Part shown: piece after piece, positions 22,836-34,372 of the stretch
How positions within the stretch are numbered: the first letter of the stretch is position 1
Layout: each line of letters begins with the position of its first letter
Source of the DNA: Phlebotomus papatasi
Lineage: Eukaryota > Arthropoda > Insecta > Diptera > Psychodidae
NCBI RefSeq assembly: GCF_024763615.1
Contig: NC_077223.1
Coordinates: 68,944,627-69,008,626, forward strand
DNA: 64,000 nt
Direction of reading: 5' to 3'
Translations under genes and position numbers: made by a program
The notes under the pieces: model-generated
Database searches by the model: none
Told to the model about the DNA's origin: nothing
What the model saw: the letters and a program-made list of their open reading frames with translations, nothing else

Positions 22836-24813
22836 TATTTCTTGGCCGATTAGAACAAATTTGGATTCGATGGAAAGGTCTTGGAATTTTCGATCAGATT
22901 GGAACTAGATTAAAAAAAAATTTGATCAGCTACCCCATTTAATAATCTGATACGTGTATTTAAGGCAATGTTATGTAAGCACGAGTAAATATTTTGGTAA
23001 ATGCACAAACTTGTGAGTTCGACCTTTGAAGAATTTTTTACTTTAGATAAATAATATAAAAATACTTTTGAGTATGGACTTTATATACCAACTTAAATTG
23101 CAAGTATAAGCATTCTGAAAATCAAGGCACTTTACTTTCCCTAATATAAAATTAAATAAAAAAAAACATAATTTGCTATCTTGCACAGTTTAGCCTTTCG
23201 TACTGCAAAGTCTTTATATTTAAAAGTTCATAAACTTTAGAAATTGCACTCTCTAGGTGAATTCTTGCAGTGAAACTCAACCCTAGAATATTTTGTATTC
23301 AGTACTTTGTGCAAAATGTGCAGATATTTCTGGTTGTGAAATACCTTTGGGGCAAAAAGGCAAAACAGAGATTTAAATGAAAAATATTGCAAGTTGCAAT
23401 GTTGAAAGAGATCATCAACTTTGTCGTAAATATATGTAAGAATATAGTTAAAATTGAAAATGTTTTTCTCGAACTTTTCCCATCTCGATTCCCATCCAAA
23501 ACTTGTTTTATGTTGAAAATGAAAACGGTTTGCTATTTCTTGTAATTTCATTTCAAGTCCTCTTGGGAACAATAAAGCACCGAAGAATTTCCAACTGAAT
23601 TTTCCATTCAATGAGGTGAAAAGTTTATTATCAACACTATAAACATGTAAAGTGAAGTCATATGATGAAATTCTTCACCTATTTAAACACAAATTTATTT
23701 GTCATATGTAAACATTGTCCTCACGTTAGCACCGACATTATCTTCAATGGCACCTTTTTGTGCTCATTTTATCCGAAAATTTACAACACTGCTCCACATT
23801 CTTTCACGATTTAATCTTGAGAGAATTTTACACCCTTTTTGCCATATGACTGCAATCAGAAATAGGTAAGATTCTTTAAAAGACGCACTCTTTCACAAGT
23901 TCTAAGCAATTTAAACACTTATTTAAACGTAACGTTGGGTTGAACTGCGATGAAAGGAGTCGTTGAGGATCTCAAGGGGGTTGCACGGAAAAATTCAAAA
24001 GTTTATTGACTCTTTTCCATTGATTGAGAACGTCATTCTTTCCTCAAGTGCTGAATAATGGGGAGCCCCTTTGCACGCACAAAGAAGAACCCAAATGAAA
24101 AGCACGGTCTAATGGGGTAATTTGAAAGGAATACGAAGAATGGGCAGGAAAATCTAACTTTAATGGCTCTTCGATTTTTTCATAAAATTGATGAAATTGA
24201 CTGAGAGTCTGAAAAAAAAAGTACCAGAACAAGCAGAAAGACTTTATGACTTATTTTTGTAGACTACAGAGAATGTAAGTACATAGCCTTGATTGGCTCT
24301 TCGAAAGATCCATGAAATAAGACAAGGGATTAAATTGCAAAATAATAATTTCATCACGTTTTAAACCGGAAACAGATATTAAATACAGTAAGGAGAGCAT
24401 TACGAAGCTTGTGACGAAGTAAGTCTGTAGAATCATTGTACTTATGAATTCATATCTAACAAGTTCAAAGCCGAAACTTTCGTACTTAGAAAAAAAAGTC
24501 ATAGTCGAAAATATATGATTTGCATAATTTAATGAACAGTACGGCCATTAATGTGTAAGGTTCCCGTCTTAAATATTTATTGTTTTTCCTCAGTATTTGG
24601 GAGATATTTTAATTTTATAGATTGATGATTTTGGCATATATTTTTGTGGACGTTTTTGGTTTTTAAAGGATTTTCTACACAGGATACTGGTCAAAATAGG
24701 CATAAAGGCCTAAGACCTTGGTAAGGGGGGACAGGTAAGGGGGGAGACAAAAAAAATAATAATTTAATGAACGAAAATTTTCGTCATATTTTCTTGATTG
24801 AATACAGATTATA
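22836..24813. other. Noncoding stretch, nothing recognised
   Basis: A 124-codon frame on the minus strand at 23237-23611 is Phe/Lys/Asn-rich and has no motif I know. With this base composition it can be chance. The part 23580-24240 is less AT-rich. No repeats were found. Confidence 0.4.
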
Positions 24814-25487
24814 CAGTATCGTCCATAACTTTTAAAATTTTTTCATTTTGCAAATGAGTTGTTTGTAACCCATAGATGTTGATTAAGTATTTCAAAAAAT
24901 TAATTAATTTTATTTCATATAAAAAAATCTTTTCTAAAAGTTGTTCATTATTCATCAGCCAAAATATATGCTGCAGAGTTTTTCCATTAAGTTCAGAAAT
25001 GAATTACTCGGATTGATTCCTATAGTATCTCTGGACGATTTTCCTTTTTTTTTTTTAATTTTTTGTAACTCAAAATTTTAACCTATATAATAAATTAACA
25101 AAAAATACATTGTTTATTATTACTTGTATATGCATATACTTATCACTGAAAACTTTAGAAATGTGCAATCTGACCATTTGCTTCTCAAATAACATAACTT
25201 CGTAATATAACTGGCAACAGGATGTTGATTGCACGTATTTGACCATTCTGAGCCACTTTTTAAACTTTGTCAAGAAACTTTTGACCGATGAAAAATGATC
25301 AATTTTTATAAATGAATTATTTTTTACATGAAATAAAATTAATTAATTTTTTTAAATACTTAAATTATATCTATCGATTACAAGTAACTCATACTCAAAA
25401 AAATAAATTTTAAAGTGTTATTTTTTATAATTTTTTCCATTTCATTTCTGGCTAATACCTCTGTCAAGAAACTTACGGCCGATACCG
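24814..25487. mobile_element. 674-bp palindromic TA-flanked element
   Basis: The left end CAGTATCGTCCATAACTTTT mirrors the right end AACTTACGGCCGATACCG. TA flanks both ends. Arms pair over more than 150 bp, including AATTAATTAATTTTATTTCAT on the left and its complement near 25330. The centre (about 24990-25250) is unpaired and contains a 67-codon minus-strand frame without motifs. It fits a Tc1/mariner-type nonautonomous element. Confidence 0.7.
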
Positions 25488-26009
25488 TATATGTGGTTAG
25501 TCCACCGATTTTGGAAGGCTTCAATTAAATAATCATAAATTTTAATTAAATTTTTATCAGTAAAAAATCAAATTTGCCCCTAAATTGTGCGATAAACATA
25601 TATAAATTGGTCATTAAATTTTAATAATTCTTCTTTTTCGGTAAATATTTTAAATTTTAAAGCATCATATTCCACGGTGCATTTTATTGAAATGTAATAA
25701 ACTTCACAATGACGAAACTGAAATAGAAATGTCAAATTTCTTTATGTTTTCTTTGTGTTAAGGAAAACTTATAAATACAAAAAATATTGAGGTAAGATTC
25801 AGATGTTTCAGATGATGGTATAAATATATATTGGCGCTCTTTCAAGGCTTCAAGTAAACGTAGGTAAAGCCTTTGCATGAATTTATACATGGAGAATCAG
25901 ACATCACGTCAATTTTAGTAATAATTTTCTTTATTCTTTTCACGTCTTGAATTTTGGGTGACAATTCTTTTCTTATATGGTAAACCTGTAAATCTTAATG
26001 ATGTTCGTA
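25488..26009. other. AT-rich noncoding stretch, nothing recognised
   Basis: No frame or repeat is identified here. Confidence 0.4.
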
Positions 26010-26142
26010 ACGGGGTAGCACTGAATATTACGATTTTGTAATTAGATATTTAGACTACATTCTGCATGAATTTATAGATAATATAAGGATGCTTGTCTAC
26101 TGAAGAAATGCAATTCATAGACCAAGTATTTAGAAATAAAAG
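26010..26142 (+). mobile_element. Fragment related to the 34659 MITE
   Basis: AGGATGCTTGTCTACTGAAG and CCAAGTATTTAGAAATAAAA match the core of the 34659-34870 element (GGGATGCTTGTCCACTGAAG, CCAAGTAGTTTAGAAATGAAA) and the 46561-46782 relic. Termini are not recognisable. Confidence 0.45.
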
Positions 26143-26144
26143 GG

Positions 26145-27060
26145 CTGGCAAAGCATCCTAGGCTTTGCGAAATGCTCGAACTCGTGACTTAGATGCTATA
26201 TACCTAAAAAGTACTTTCGCATCATTTACCATTTACCGGTTTTCAACCAATTTGAACCGATATATAAATCATTGAAAAGATTCTCCAAAATTGTTTCAAA
26301 ACCAAAGAATTGATTTTCGGATAAAAATTATGTATTAGCTATGAACCGGTTCATTACCGGTTCAGAACCGATTGGAATCGATTTAGTTTTAAAGGAAATG
26401 CCAAGACCTTTCTAATGATCTCAAACGTGATACCATTCGCTTGATAAATGCACCCTCTAGTCTCTTTTTAACCTTTGACCTTGAAAAACCGTTATTATGA
26501 CTCCGGCACACCTTTTAGATCAGGAAAATTTCATGAAGTCGAAATTCGAATGCCTTTCTTTCACACATGTTTTCCACATGACTATCTCATTCTTTCGCAC
26601 AGCAAATTCGATTGAGCTAAATTGAATTTGGAGTGATGTTTAAAAGAAGAAGAAGAGTACAATAGAATGAGATAGACATATTCAAAGCATGTGAGAAAGA
26701 AAGGAATTCGAATTCGACTGAAATTTTCCTGATCTAAAAGGTGTGCCGGAGCCATTAGGAATGATTCAACGCTATTTTCGTCTAAGGACGAAATGTCCGC
26801 CTGGGTAATCTATAAAACATATCCAAAAATTAAAAAAAAAATGCACGACGCGTTTTCGAGCAATCCCAGAAAACATGGTTATGGATGGGAAGGGGAGGGG
26901 GGTGGGGGAATTTGAGGGGCGTCATGTTAACGATTTTTGGGTAGACTTATGGGCGGGTCCCCCGAAGCTTCCAAGTCGCTATCTCTAACGGTTTGGCCTC
27001 TACAGCTGGCGACAATGGGACGGACAGACGGACAAACAGCGTTACGACATTTCTCAGAAT
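26145..27060 (+). repeat. Dispersed repeat Y, copy 2
   Basis: Homologous to 21080-21840, starting with GGCTGGCAAAGCATCCTAGG and continuing through the ACCGGTTCA block, the GACGAAATGTCCGCCTGGGT word, a GGGGAGGGGGGTGGGGG run and GTCCCCCGAAG. A downstream GGGACGGACAGACGGAC run looks like part of the family. It is split by a clean MITE insertion at 26498-26754. The 104-codon plus frame at 26993-27307 has no known motif. Confidence 0.65.
26498..26754. mobile_element. 257-bp MITE with TTA duplication
   Basis: Ends TGACTCCGGCACACCTTTTA and its mirror TAAAAGGTGTGCCGGAGCCA pair almost without mismatch for 35 bp, and more loosely for about 90 bp. TTA flanks both sides (26495-26497, 26755-26757). The matching place in Y copy 1 (ACCGTTATTTGGAATGATTC at 21543) is empty, so the ends are well defined. 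A 3-bp TTA duplication fits PIF/Harbinger MITEs. Confidence 0.85.
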
Positions 27061-28838
27061 TCGTCTGAAACGTGAAGATTTGTTGAGAAAAGTGATCTCC
27101 GCGGGGTGGAAGGTGGAAATTTGGGGGGGGGGGGATGGAAAAATCGTGGGATTATATATACTGCTCTCTCCGTGGAGTTCGAACAGTAAAATCACTGTTC
27201 CGTGCTACTTTGTGTTCGGTGGTGCCCCAGAAATTAAATTGCGCACCGTCGCGCCACTTGAATCAGCAATTGTGCTAACTATTTCCTTTCCATCTGCATC
27301 TGAATGACTATGTTGGAATGTGTTGCTTGCAAGAAATATAGATTTAAAATATATACAGTTAGCGTATTTACTGATCCAAACCACGATATGTACAATCAGT
27401 ATGAAAATAATTTTTTAATTTCCTAAAGATACATACTTAATGGGTTTGTGCAGGTTTGTTAAAGATAAAAAAAACTTCAAACACTAGAATTTACATTGCT
27501 TGCAAAAGTTTCATAACTTACTAAGTATAAGTTATATGAAACTTTATCCAAAGTTATAGATAAAGAGCATCATGAGAGGTTTTAAATTCTTAAAATCTTT
27601 TTTTTGCAAAATTATCGTAGATGCATTTATAATTCACCCTTTTTAGAGAATAAATGCTATTCGGAATTATACTAACTCAGCACCAAAAGGTGAAGGTATT
27701 CCGTGCAAAAAAAAATCTCCATCAACTGGGTTTGTTAGGATGTACTTTAAAACACTATAAACTTTCACATTTTTTTTTCGCTCCATCATCCTCTCCTTTC
27801 TTCTTCATGGTGACACATAACTTTAAAAGCTTAGCAGAGAAAGTTGCTGTGTGCAAGACTACTTACAATATTCCGTGGAGTGTTGGATGTGCCTTAAAAG
27901 CACTCGGTGCCATTTCCAATTTTCACAATATAAACTGCCGGCAGATTGAGTGGTTTACGGGGGTTGTCTTTTGCCACGGTTCTGAGGCTTTTGGCGAAAG
28001 TAGGAAAATGTGACTTAACGGTTTTGACATTTTCCATTTTTCCACCCCATGTCTTTTGGTTTTATATCTTGTTGCTTTGGCTAAATCGCTCATGGGATGA
28101 TATTTCTTTATGCCACTTTTCCCCTCCGAACACATTTGGCTTTTCCCTAGTTTGTCAGCACTAAATTGGATAAACCTTGACAGAAGAGGCAGAGATATGG
28201 GGTGGACTGAAGGAATACGACAAGTGGATAGTTAATGCACTATTAAGTAAATTTAACCAATCTCCTTAGATGAAGACACCTTTAGCAAATGGATTACAGG
28301 AAAATTAATCGAGTTTATCTGACCGAATGCTCAGCACCAGGCATTCCCAATCAAACTTATCTGCAGTGACAGCCTCAATCACATTTTAGTCTCATGAAAA
28401 TCTGCCCTAACTAACGTAGTCAAGGGGGAGATATATTGATTGAAAATCTGTACACCAATTCTCCAGCATTTCAGCAATTTTACGAAGAAACCACCCTTTA
28501 AGTGGTTCAAAAATCATTCAATACTTTCGCAATTTCTTGGTTTTTAATTTTTAATTTCAGTTTTATTTTATTTATATTTAAATGTATATTAATTTATTTT
28601 TGAGTATTGGAAATTTCTATTCTGTAAAGCGACAACGTTTATATAATCTCAACAATATTGATCTATAAAATGAATCAATTCAGAATCAAGAAAAATTAAT
28701 TAAGAATCAAAAAATTATGTTCGAAAGAATGGTAATTCCAAAGCATCATAAAACAATTTTGTATGCAGGCAAAAAACATTTTTAATTAAATGATTAGATT
28801 ATTTAGTACTTTCGACCGAACTATTATACTATACATAG
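27061..28838. other. Mostly unique noncoding sequence
   Basis: A 119-codon plus frame (27654-28013) and a 70-codon minus frame overlap in a fairly GC-balanced block without a recognisable domain. A G-run of 12 lies at 27121-27132. No repeat structure was seen up to the LTR element. It may contain conserved noncoding host sequence. Confidence 0.4.
28835..28838. other. Left target-site duplication (ATAG)
   Basis: ATAG directly precedes the 5' LTR and is repeated at 34656-34659 directly after the 3' LTR. A 4-bp duplication is usual for several Ty3/gypsy and BEL/Pao lineages; copia elements usually make 5 bp. Confidence 0.8.
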
Positions 28839-29121
28839 TGTAGAGCGTATGGCCCATTCGACAATTGTTAACCCAGTCGACGGCCAAACCCACCAATCCC
28901 AATCCTTCATTCCTATGACACACCCCACCAAACATCCCTAGGCGGGTGCTGAAGGTTGCTGGGGCTTTTGTTCATGTCAGCTGTCCCTGCACTTCAGTGA
29001 GTGAGCATCAGTCGCCGTGGACGGTTCACTCCAAGGAAGTTGAAAGATGGGTGGCACCTTCAGTTCCCCATTTTCCCTTAATAAGTTTATATTACTTCAG
29101 TGAGCCCCATCAGGGCTTACA
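28839..29121 (+). repeat. 5' LTR (283 bp)
   Basis: It begins TGTAGAGCGTATGGCCCATT and ends CCCCATCAGGGCTTACA. No difference from 34373-34655 was found on reading both through. TTTATATTACTTC near its 3' end is a possible TATA-like or processing region, but I have no evidence for the transcription start. Confidence 0.9.
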
Positions 29122-29138
29122 AATTCAGAAGTGGGATC
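29122..29138 (+). promoter_or_regulatory. Primer binding site-like segment (tRNA-Leu)
   Basis: CAGAAGTGGGAT (29126-29137) is complementary to the 3' part of eukaryotic tRNA-Leu, ...ATCCCACTTCTG, as I recall it. The usual TGG opposite the tRNA CCA end, and the following TGT, are absent; AAATT stands there instead. Either the site is damaged or priming uses an internal stretch of the tRNA. Confidence 0.5.
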
Positions 29139-29480
29139 CCCAATCCCCAAAAGTGGATCGCGAAAAGAACAGTTGAATTAATTGTTACAGTTGTTGTGTT
29201 GAGACTTTAATTAATCTTGCATTGTGTTCGTGTGCTGTGTAAAGTCCAGTGATACAACGAGAACACAGAAGATAAGATGGAGCATTCCTGTCGAGGGAAG
29301 TCTGCAGATAACTGGGGAGTCCATCCGGAATGACTAAGCCAACGCGAAGGAGACGTCGTTTTGTGGAACCAGGAAGTTGTGGAGCATTTAGAGCAAAGGA
29401 TTCTTCAAGAGAGTACTTGTGAGGATGGAAGTCTCTGTGCAGAGAAATCATCAGAGAAATATTTTCAGATAAGTCCATTT
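29139..29480 (+). other. Leader-like region after the 5' LTR
   Basis: This is the least AT-rich part of the left interior. A short frame from ATG 29329 gives MTKPTRRRRRFVEPGSCG and stops after 29 codons. On the minus strand a 97-codon frame (29185-29478) shows no confident domain. A packaging or dimerisation leader would be expected here in a nonautonomous element, but nothing in the sequence proves it. Confidence 0.4.
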
Positions 29481-32400
29481 TAATTAAAATTTCTAGAAAA
29501 AGTTATTCATATTGAGCAATCGCAGATACAGTAACAGAGATAGCCATCGATAAATTCGTGCCCATTTCACAGAAGCATATAGTTTACATCGAGAATTGGT
29601 TTTGAAGAATTGCAATACTATTAAATGTTTCATTTTTTATTATCAAAGGAAATGTGAGGGGGGATGATCTTCTATGTAAAGTGTTTAAACAATAATTAAA
29701 TAACGTTTGAACGTGTTTTAATTTTATTAAAGATCTAAATCACAGCCACAAATGAAAAGTTCGTCAGTGATAATTTCGGATACAAGTCCTTCATAACTTC
29801 ATTATTTAGTTGCATCTGTGTTATAGTCTTCGAAATCACTATTAGTCCCATTTTGATAGCTAATTATTTTCAGGACCCACGACCACATCTTTACGGAAAC
29901 ACATAGTGATTTAAATTTAGTAGAAAAGGTATAAAACTATATTTGAGACAACTATTTTAATAGATCAAACGCGAGTTTTTCATGATTTACCAAGAACAAC
30001 GTTAAGTGCGCAACTCAGTAAATTTATGATCGAGATCAGAGGATGTTAGCAAAATAATTCAGAAGTCTGTAGGGTCGTATGCAAGCAAGTGATTTCATAG
30101 GATTACGTAGGTTAAATTAAAATATTAATTGAGTGAAAGTAGTCTTCGGAACATCAGCAAATAATCTTTTCGCGGCGATCACTTAACACCCTGTCGATGA
30201 CGAATAAATATCGGAAGATTTAAACGGTCATATGAAAAGTAAAGTATCATCTAGCAATAAGATTATAATATTTTGGATGAGAAATAGCAGAATTGTAAAT
30301 GGAACTTAGAGGCTGTATTTATGAATGGTCTGTGAGATTGATGTGTGATAGAGGGCCCTCGAAAGTGTGTGTGAATGAGGTTTTCCATTGCAGTTGTAAA
30401 TTGAATCAAAATTGGGAATTTGAAGGAATTCGTATAGATTTGATTTTAGGAGAAACCATAATTTCAGTTGTATAAGCTACATAAGGTAAAGAGTAGGACA
30501 CATTTGAAATTGAAGACGAACCACAATTATAAATGTCAGAGGTTTATATTGATATCTATAAGTGATAAGACGTTTGATACTAAATACGCATCATCAGAAA
30601 GTATACGCGATCAAGGATCAATACCACATATGCTTAACGAACATTACCGCGATCACGGAATTGAAGGACAAATTAAAATATTAAAAATTGGAATTCATAT
30701 GATATTGTTGGAATATAAGAAGAAAGGAGAGAAAAAGATAAAGATGAGTAATCCATTTTCGAAAGTATGGGAATAACCCAAAATAAATGCTAGTAGAGAA
30801 GGATACAAACTTAGGTATACGATAGGGGCTATAAAATATTGAAATATTTTTGCAGACAAAGAGACCCGACATGTCGGCAAACTTAATGTTATATTGAAAG
30901 GATGCGTTAGAGGAAATGGTCTAAATGAGTTTTTCAATTGCTTAGACCCAAAAAGAAATGTGTCTGGGTTAAGGGGCGAAAAACAACACCTCATTCAGGG
31001 ATCATAAAATAAATGCAAAAGGATCGATAAGCAAATTAGGGAAACCCGAACATATTGCAGGGACTCATTAGTTCAAAACCTCTCAAGAGAATTTGGGATT
31101 TTTTCAAATAGACATGAATTATTACAGAAAGGTTTTTTCAATTTTACAATATGCACCACTCATTAGGCGGGTCTTGGGATTTCTGAGATGGTCAGATACT
31201 CGGGTTGAAAACTTATCCCTTGCAATAAAACCCTCATAAATAGATATGCGTAATGCTTTTAGAATGTACACAGCTGCATACCATACTTTTCACCAATTGT
31301 TCAATATACATCGGATGTTGGACAAAACGGAGGATCTTCGAAAGAACATTATGTCGTGTCGCCATGCCGAGAGAAATTTGAAAACTTTTCCAACTACATG
31401 CTCTTGGATCTGATCTCAATCAAAAAGGAATATTTTGGAATAAAAGGGGTAACTCGAACTTTAAGAAAGCGGATTTCAGATGGCAGATATATGATAGATG
31501 ACAGGTAATTCACGGTTATATAAGTCGAACTCAGTAACAATTAAATAGTACTTTGAAAAAGTCTTAATATTAGTATAGTCTCTTTAGAATTCTTAATACA
31601 TACGGGAATACAGGGCTACGTAACATAAAGACACTAAATCGCGTGTAGATCTAGGTTGAATACAATAGGGAATGACATGAAACGTAACCATATCGACACG
31701 ACGCTTATTTTAGTCAACATTTGCGGCATAGAAATTAACTTCAGTTGTACAACACTCGCGCAGAAAATATAGTAGTTTATTGATTGGGAAAGGCTTTGTC
31801 GAACCATCTACATCAACAGAAGATCGTAATTCGTTCAGGCGATATATGGAAATACTACAGATGGACTGTTCGTATTTTGAAAATGAATTATCTAAATGGG
31901 AGGAATAGGAACACGCTGTCATTCGGAACATTAATGGCCTCTACACACTATAATAAATGTTCGTCAATATTTGCCATATTAAAGTAAATTGTTACACCAG
32001 AGTAAGGACGACCGTCAAAACTTCGTACCGCAAACCGTGAGCTCAATATTATTATTACTCGAGAAAAAAAACGAACACAAATCAAAGGATACACATTAAA
32101 AAAAAAAGGATCGGGTTAATGAGGAAATAAAACTTCCTTCAGCGCTTGGGATACATAGGCATGAAAAGATCACCACTTTTATCATATCGACCGACGTTTG
32201 GCACTTTTAAAATATTCAGTTGAAAGCTGTACTACGCATAATTGCAAATAGTGGGCGCTGTATACGGAACCGGCAATTCCCATGGGGTCAAATAAGATTA
32301 ACAAGAAATAGGATGATGAAAAGTTTTGTACCTACGGCGCGACCTTGAGGAAGACAGTGAACGAAACTAGTAGCAGTCGGCTCGGCACTTCAATAACGGA

Positions 32401-33594
32401 TAAACTACAACTTTAACGGAAAGAGTAAAAAATAACTTCACCACATCGTACTATGATGACGGATTTAGTACCTACGAGAATAAGACCTACTTAGATTTGA
32501 AACAACTACACAACTCATAAGCGGAAGTCCAAAGCCTACAGGGATCGGTATTAAGAAAACAATGAAATCTGTAACGCTATCTGTGCAAAGATTAGTATGG
32601 TGACTCTGGTATAATTAGACTGTCGTATGAAGTTTCATGTAGAATTCATAAGACATCAGATAGGGGAAAAGGAAAGACTGGAATGAGAATAGAAGTGAAT
32701 GAATTCTATTCGAGGAAGGAGAATTGAAGGAAAGAAAAGGATAGTTATCGAGAGGGATAATATATCACAAACTTCAAATTGACACATCAAGACGTAAAGC
32801 AAAATACAGGAATTAGGACTCAGGATAAGAACAACTCATATCAACGAAATGGCCAATAATATCGAATTAGAATAATATTAGAATAATAGATGTTTTAATT
32901 CGGGAAACGGTAAAGAGGGTGTAAAATTTAAAATTATTGATTGCAGGCTAATTTCTGTTACATACGTAAGGAAGGATTTTCAGGGGGTCTACTCAAAAAA
33001 AATATTCAAAAAATAGGAGCGATAGGTTATAAACTCTAGAGTACACGGTCGGTAACTGAATCACATGACTAAAACGGTAAATCATGGGATAGTGGTATGA
33101 TCAAATTCCTAGGTCCAGAGGTACGATCCAATTACAACAAAGCGGACAGAATCTGGCCGGGTGTATGATGCATACAATCACTACATCCCAAAGTTAAGGA
33201 ACAGGGAACGAAAGCGCCGAGCAAACCAAGTTAATTCCTGCAGCAAGAGGAGAAGACTTCACATCGGGATCCTACAAGACAACTCTAAAACAATGCACGT
33301 TCTACACAACAGTGAAATTCTAGTACATAGATGACTTCTAATCAAAATGCAAGACAACACAACTTCAACCAACAAGAACTTAATTGTATTCTTATCAGGC
33401 GCATAAGACCAATGTAAAATGAATGCTGTTACTGGATAAATTCAGAAACCTTAGAAAAAAACGACACTCGACAGTGATTGGATCACAATATAGATGGGAT
33501 ATGATTCTATGTTGAGCAACCAAGTTGATATAGCCTTTACGATTAATTCCGAAGAGGAAAAAGACGCATTAACAGTGAGAACCTGGACGCTTGA
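29481..33594 (+). other. Noncoding A-rich interior of the LTR element
   Basis: Stops are dense in all six frames. The plus strand is markedly A-rich: in 32641-32700 I count 29 A and 10 T. The longest frames are 102 codons (30468-30776 plus) and 99 codons (30695-30994 minus), both without motifs. A single YIDDF-like hexad at 33324-33338 is flanked by stops and was rejected as an RT signature. No internal match to other parts of the window was seen. Confidence 0.6.
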
Positions 33595-34073
33595 GGACAA
33601 CACTGGCTGATCTGAGCGATCGCCACAACATTGGATGATCTGAGCGATCACCCCAACATTGGCTGATCTGAGCGATCACCCCAACACTGGCTGATCTGAG
33701 CGATCGCCACGACATTGGCTGGTCTGAGCGATCGCCACGACATTGGATGATCTGAGCGATCTCCCCAACATTGGCTGGTCTGAGCGATCGCCACGACATT
33801 GGATGATCTGAGCGATCACCCCAACATTGGATGATCTGAGCGATCACCCCAACATTGGCTGATCTGAGCGATCGCCACAACATTGGATGATCTGAGCGAT
33901 CACCCCAACATTGGCTGATCTGAGAGATCACCCCAACACTGGCTGATCTGAGCGATCGCCACGACATTGGATGATCTGAGCGATCACCCCAACATTGGAT
34001 GATCTGAGCGATCACCCCAACATTGGATGATCTGAGCGATCACCCCAACACTGGCTGGTCTGAGCGATCGCCA
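33595..34073. repeat. 28-bp tandem array, 16 full units
   Basis: Units start at 33609 and repeat every 28 bp without a single indel to 34056, with partial units on both sides. The unit is GATCTGAGCGATC plus CCCCAACATTGGCT-type text, with two GATC sites each. Type A has CGCCACRACATTGG; type B has ACCCCAACAYTGG. The order is A B B A A B A B B A B B A B B B A. A 148-codon minus-strand frame (33569-34015) reads through it only because units at 33609, 33693, 33777, 33861 and 33945 are all type A; a B unit there would put TGA in frame. Confidence 0.95.
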
Positions 34074-34372
34074 GGAGGTCCACTGCAGATCCTCTAGTGG
34101 TTTTACAATACCTATTGTGAAACACCTCGAGGGGCAGTGCCACCTCACATTCGATCCGTGGCTCATTCACACTGATGTCACAAGGATTCGAACGCTCTCT
34201 ACATCACGGAAATTTAAATGTAATTCGCCTTCTTCGATGAGTATACCAGCTTCCGAGACATTGTGGTGATATGGGCTTAAGGAGCAGGTTGGTAGACGAT
34301 GGTCCTGACCCGGGGCTCCTACTATTTCACCACGTTGCCAAGGGACGGCAACTCTGTCAGGATTGGCCGAAT
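34074..34372 (+). other. Right interior of the LTR element, next to the 3' LTR
   Basis: GC-balanced, with no purine tract at the LTR border. GTCAGGATTGGCCGAAT (34357-34373, including the first LTR base) closely resembles the 5' end of eukaryotic tRNA-Leu, GTCAGGATGGCCGAGT as I recall it. AAGGATTCGAACGC at 34191 is a B-box-like word on the minus strand. A minus frame that starts in the LTR (34167-34469, 100 codons) has no known domain. Confidence 0.45.

Noticed and set aside
23237..23611. 124-codon minus-strand frame
   Set aside because: Phe/Lys/Asn-rich, as expected from AT-rich DNA, with no motif.
29185..31419. Minus-strand peptides with LLRVG (29185-29478) and VLSKILRFVQHP (31234-31419), loosely like BEL/Pao integrase and RT-linker motifs
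   Set aside because: Only a few residues fit each family pattern, key residues are missing, and the primer-site position and A-rich strand point to the plus orientation. A frameshift-aware search would decide; I do not claim a BEL/Pao origin.
33301..33345. YIDDF-like codons on the plus strand, suggestive of a reverse transcriptase active site
   Set aside because: Stops lie directly on both sides and no other RT motif is found in order around it. With this A-rich composition a single short match is expected by chance.
33569..34015. 148-codon open reading frame on the minus strand
   Set aside because: It is the 28-bp tandem array read through. No start context, domain or partner supports a gene. 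The reason it stays open is reported as a finding.
33609..34056. CRISPR array
   Set aside because: Units are directly abutting 28-bp tandem repeats without unique spacers, inside a eukaryotic LTR element.
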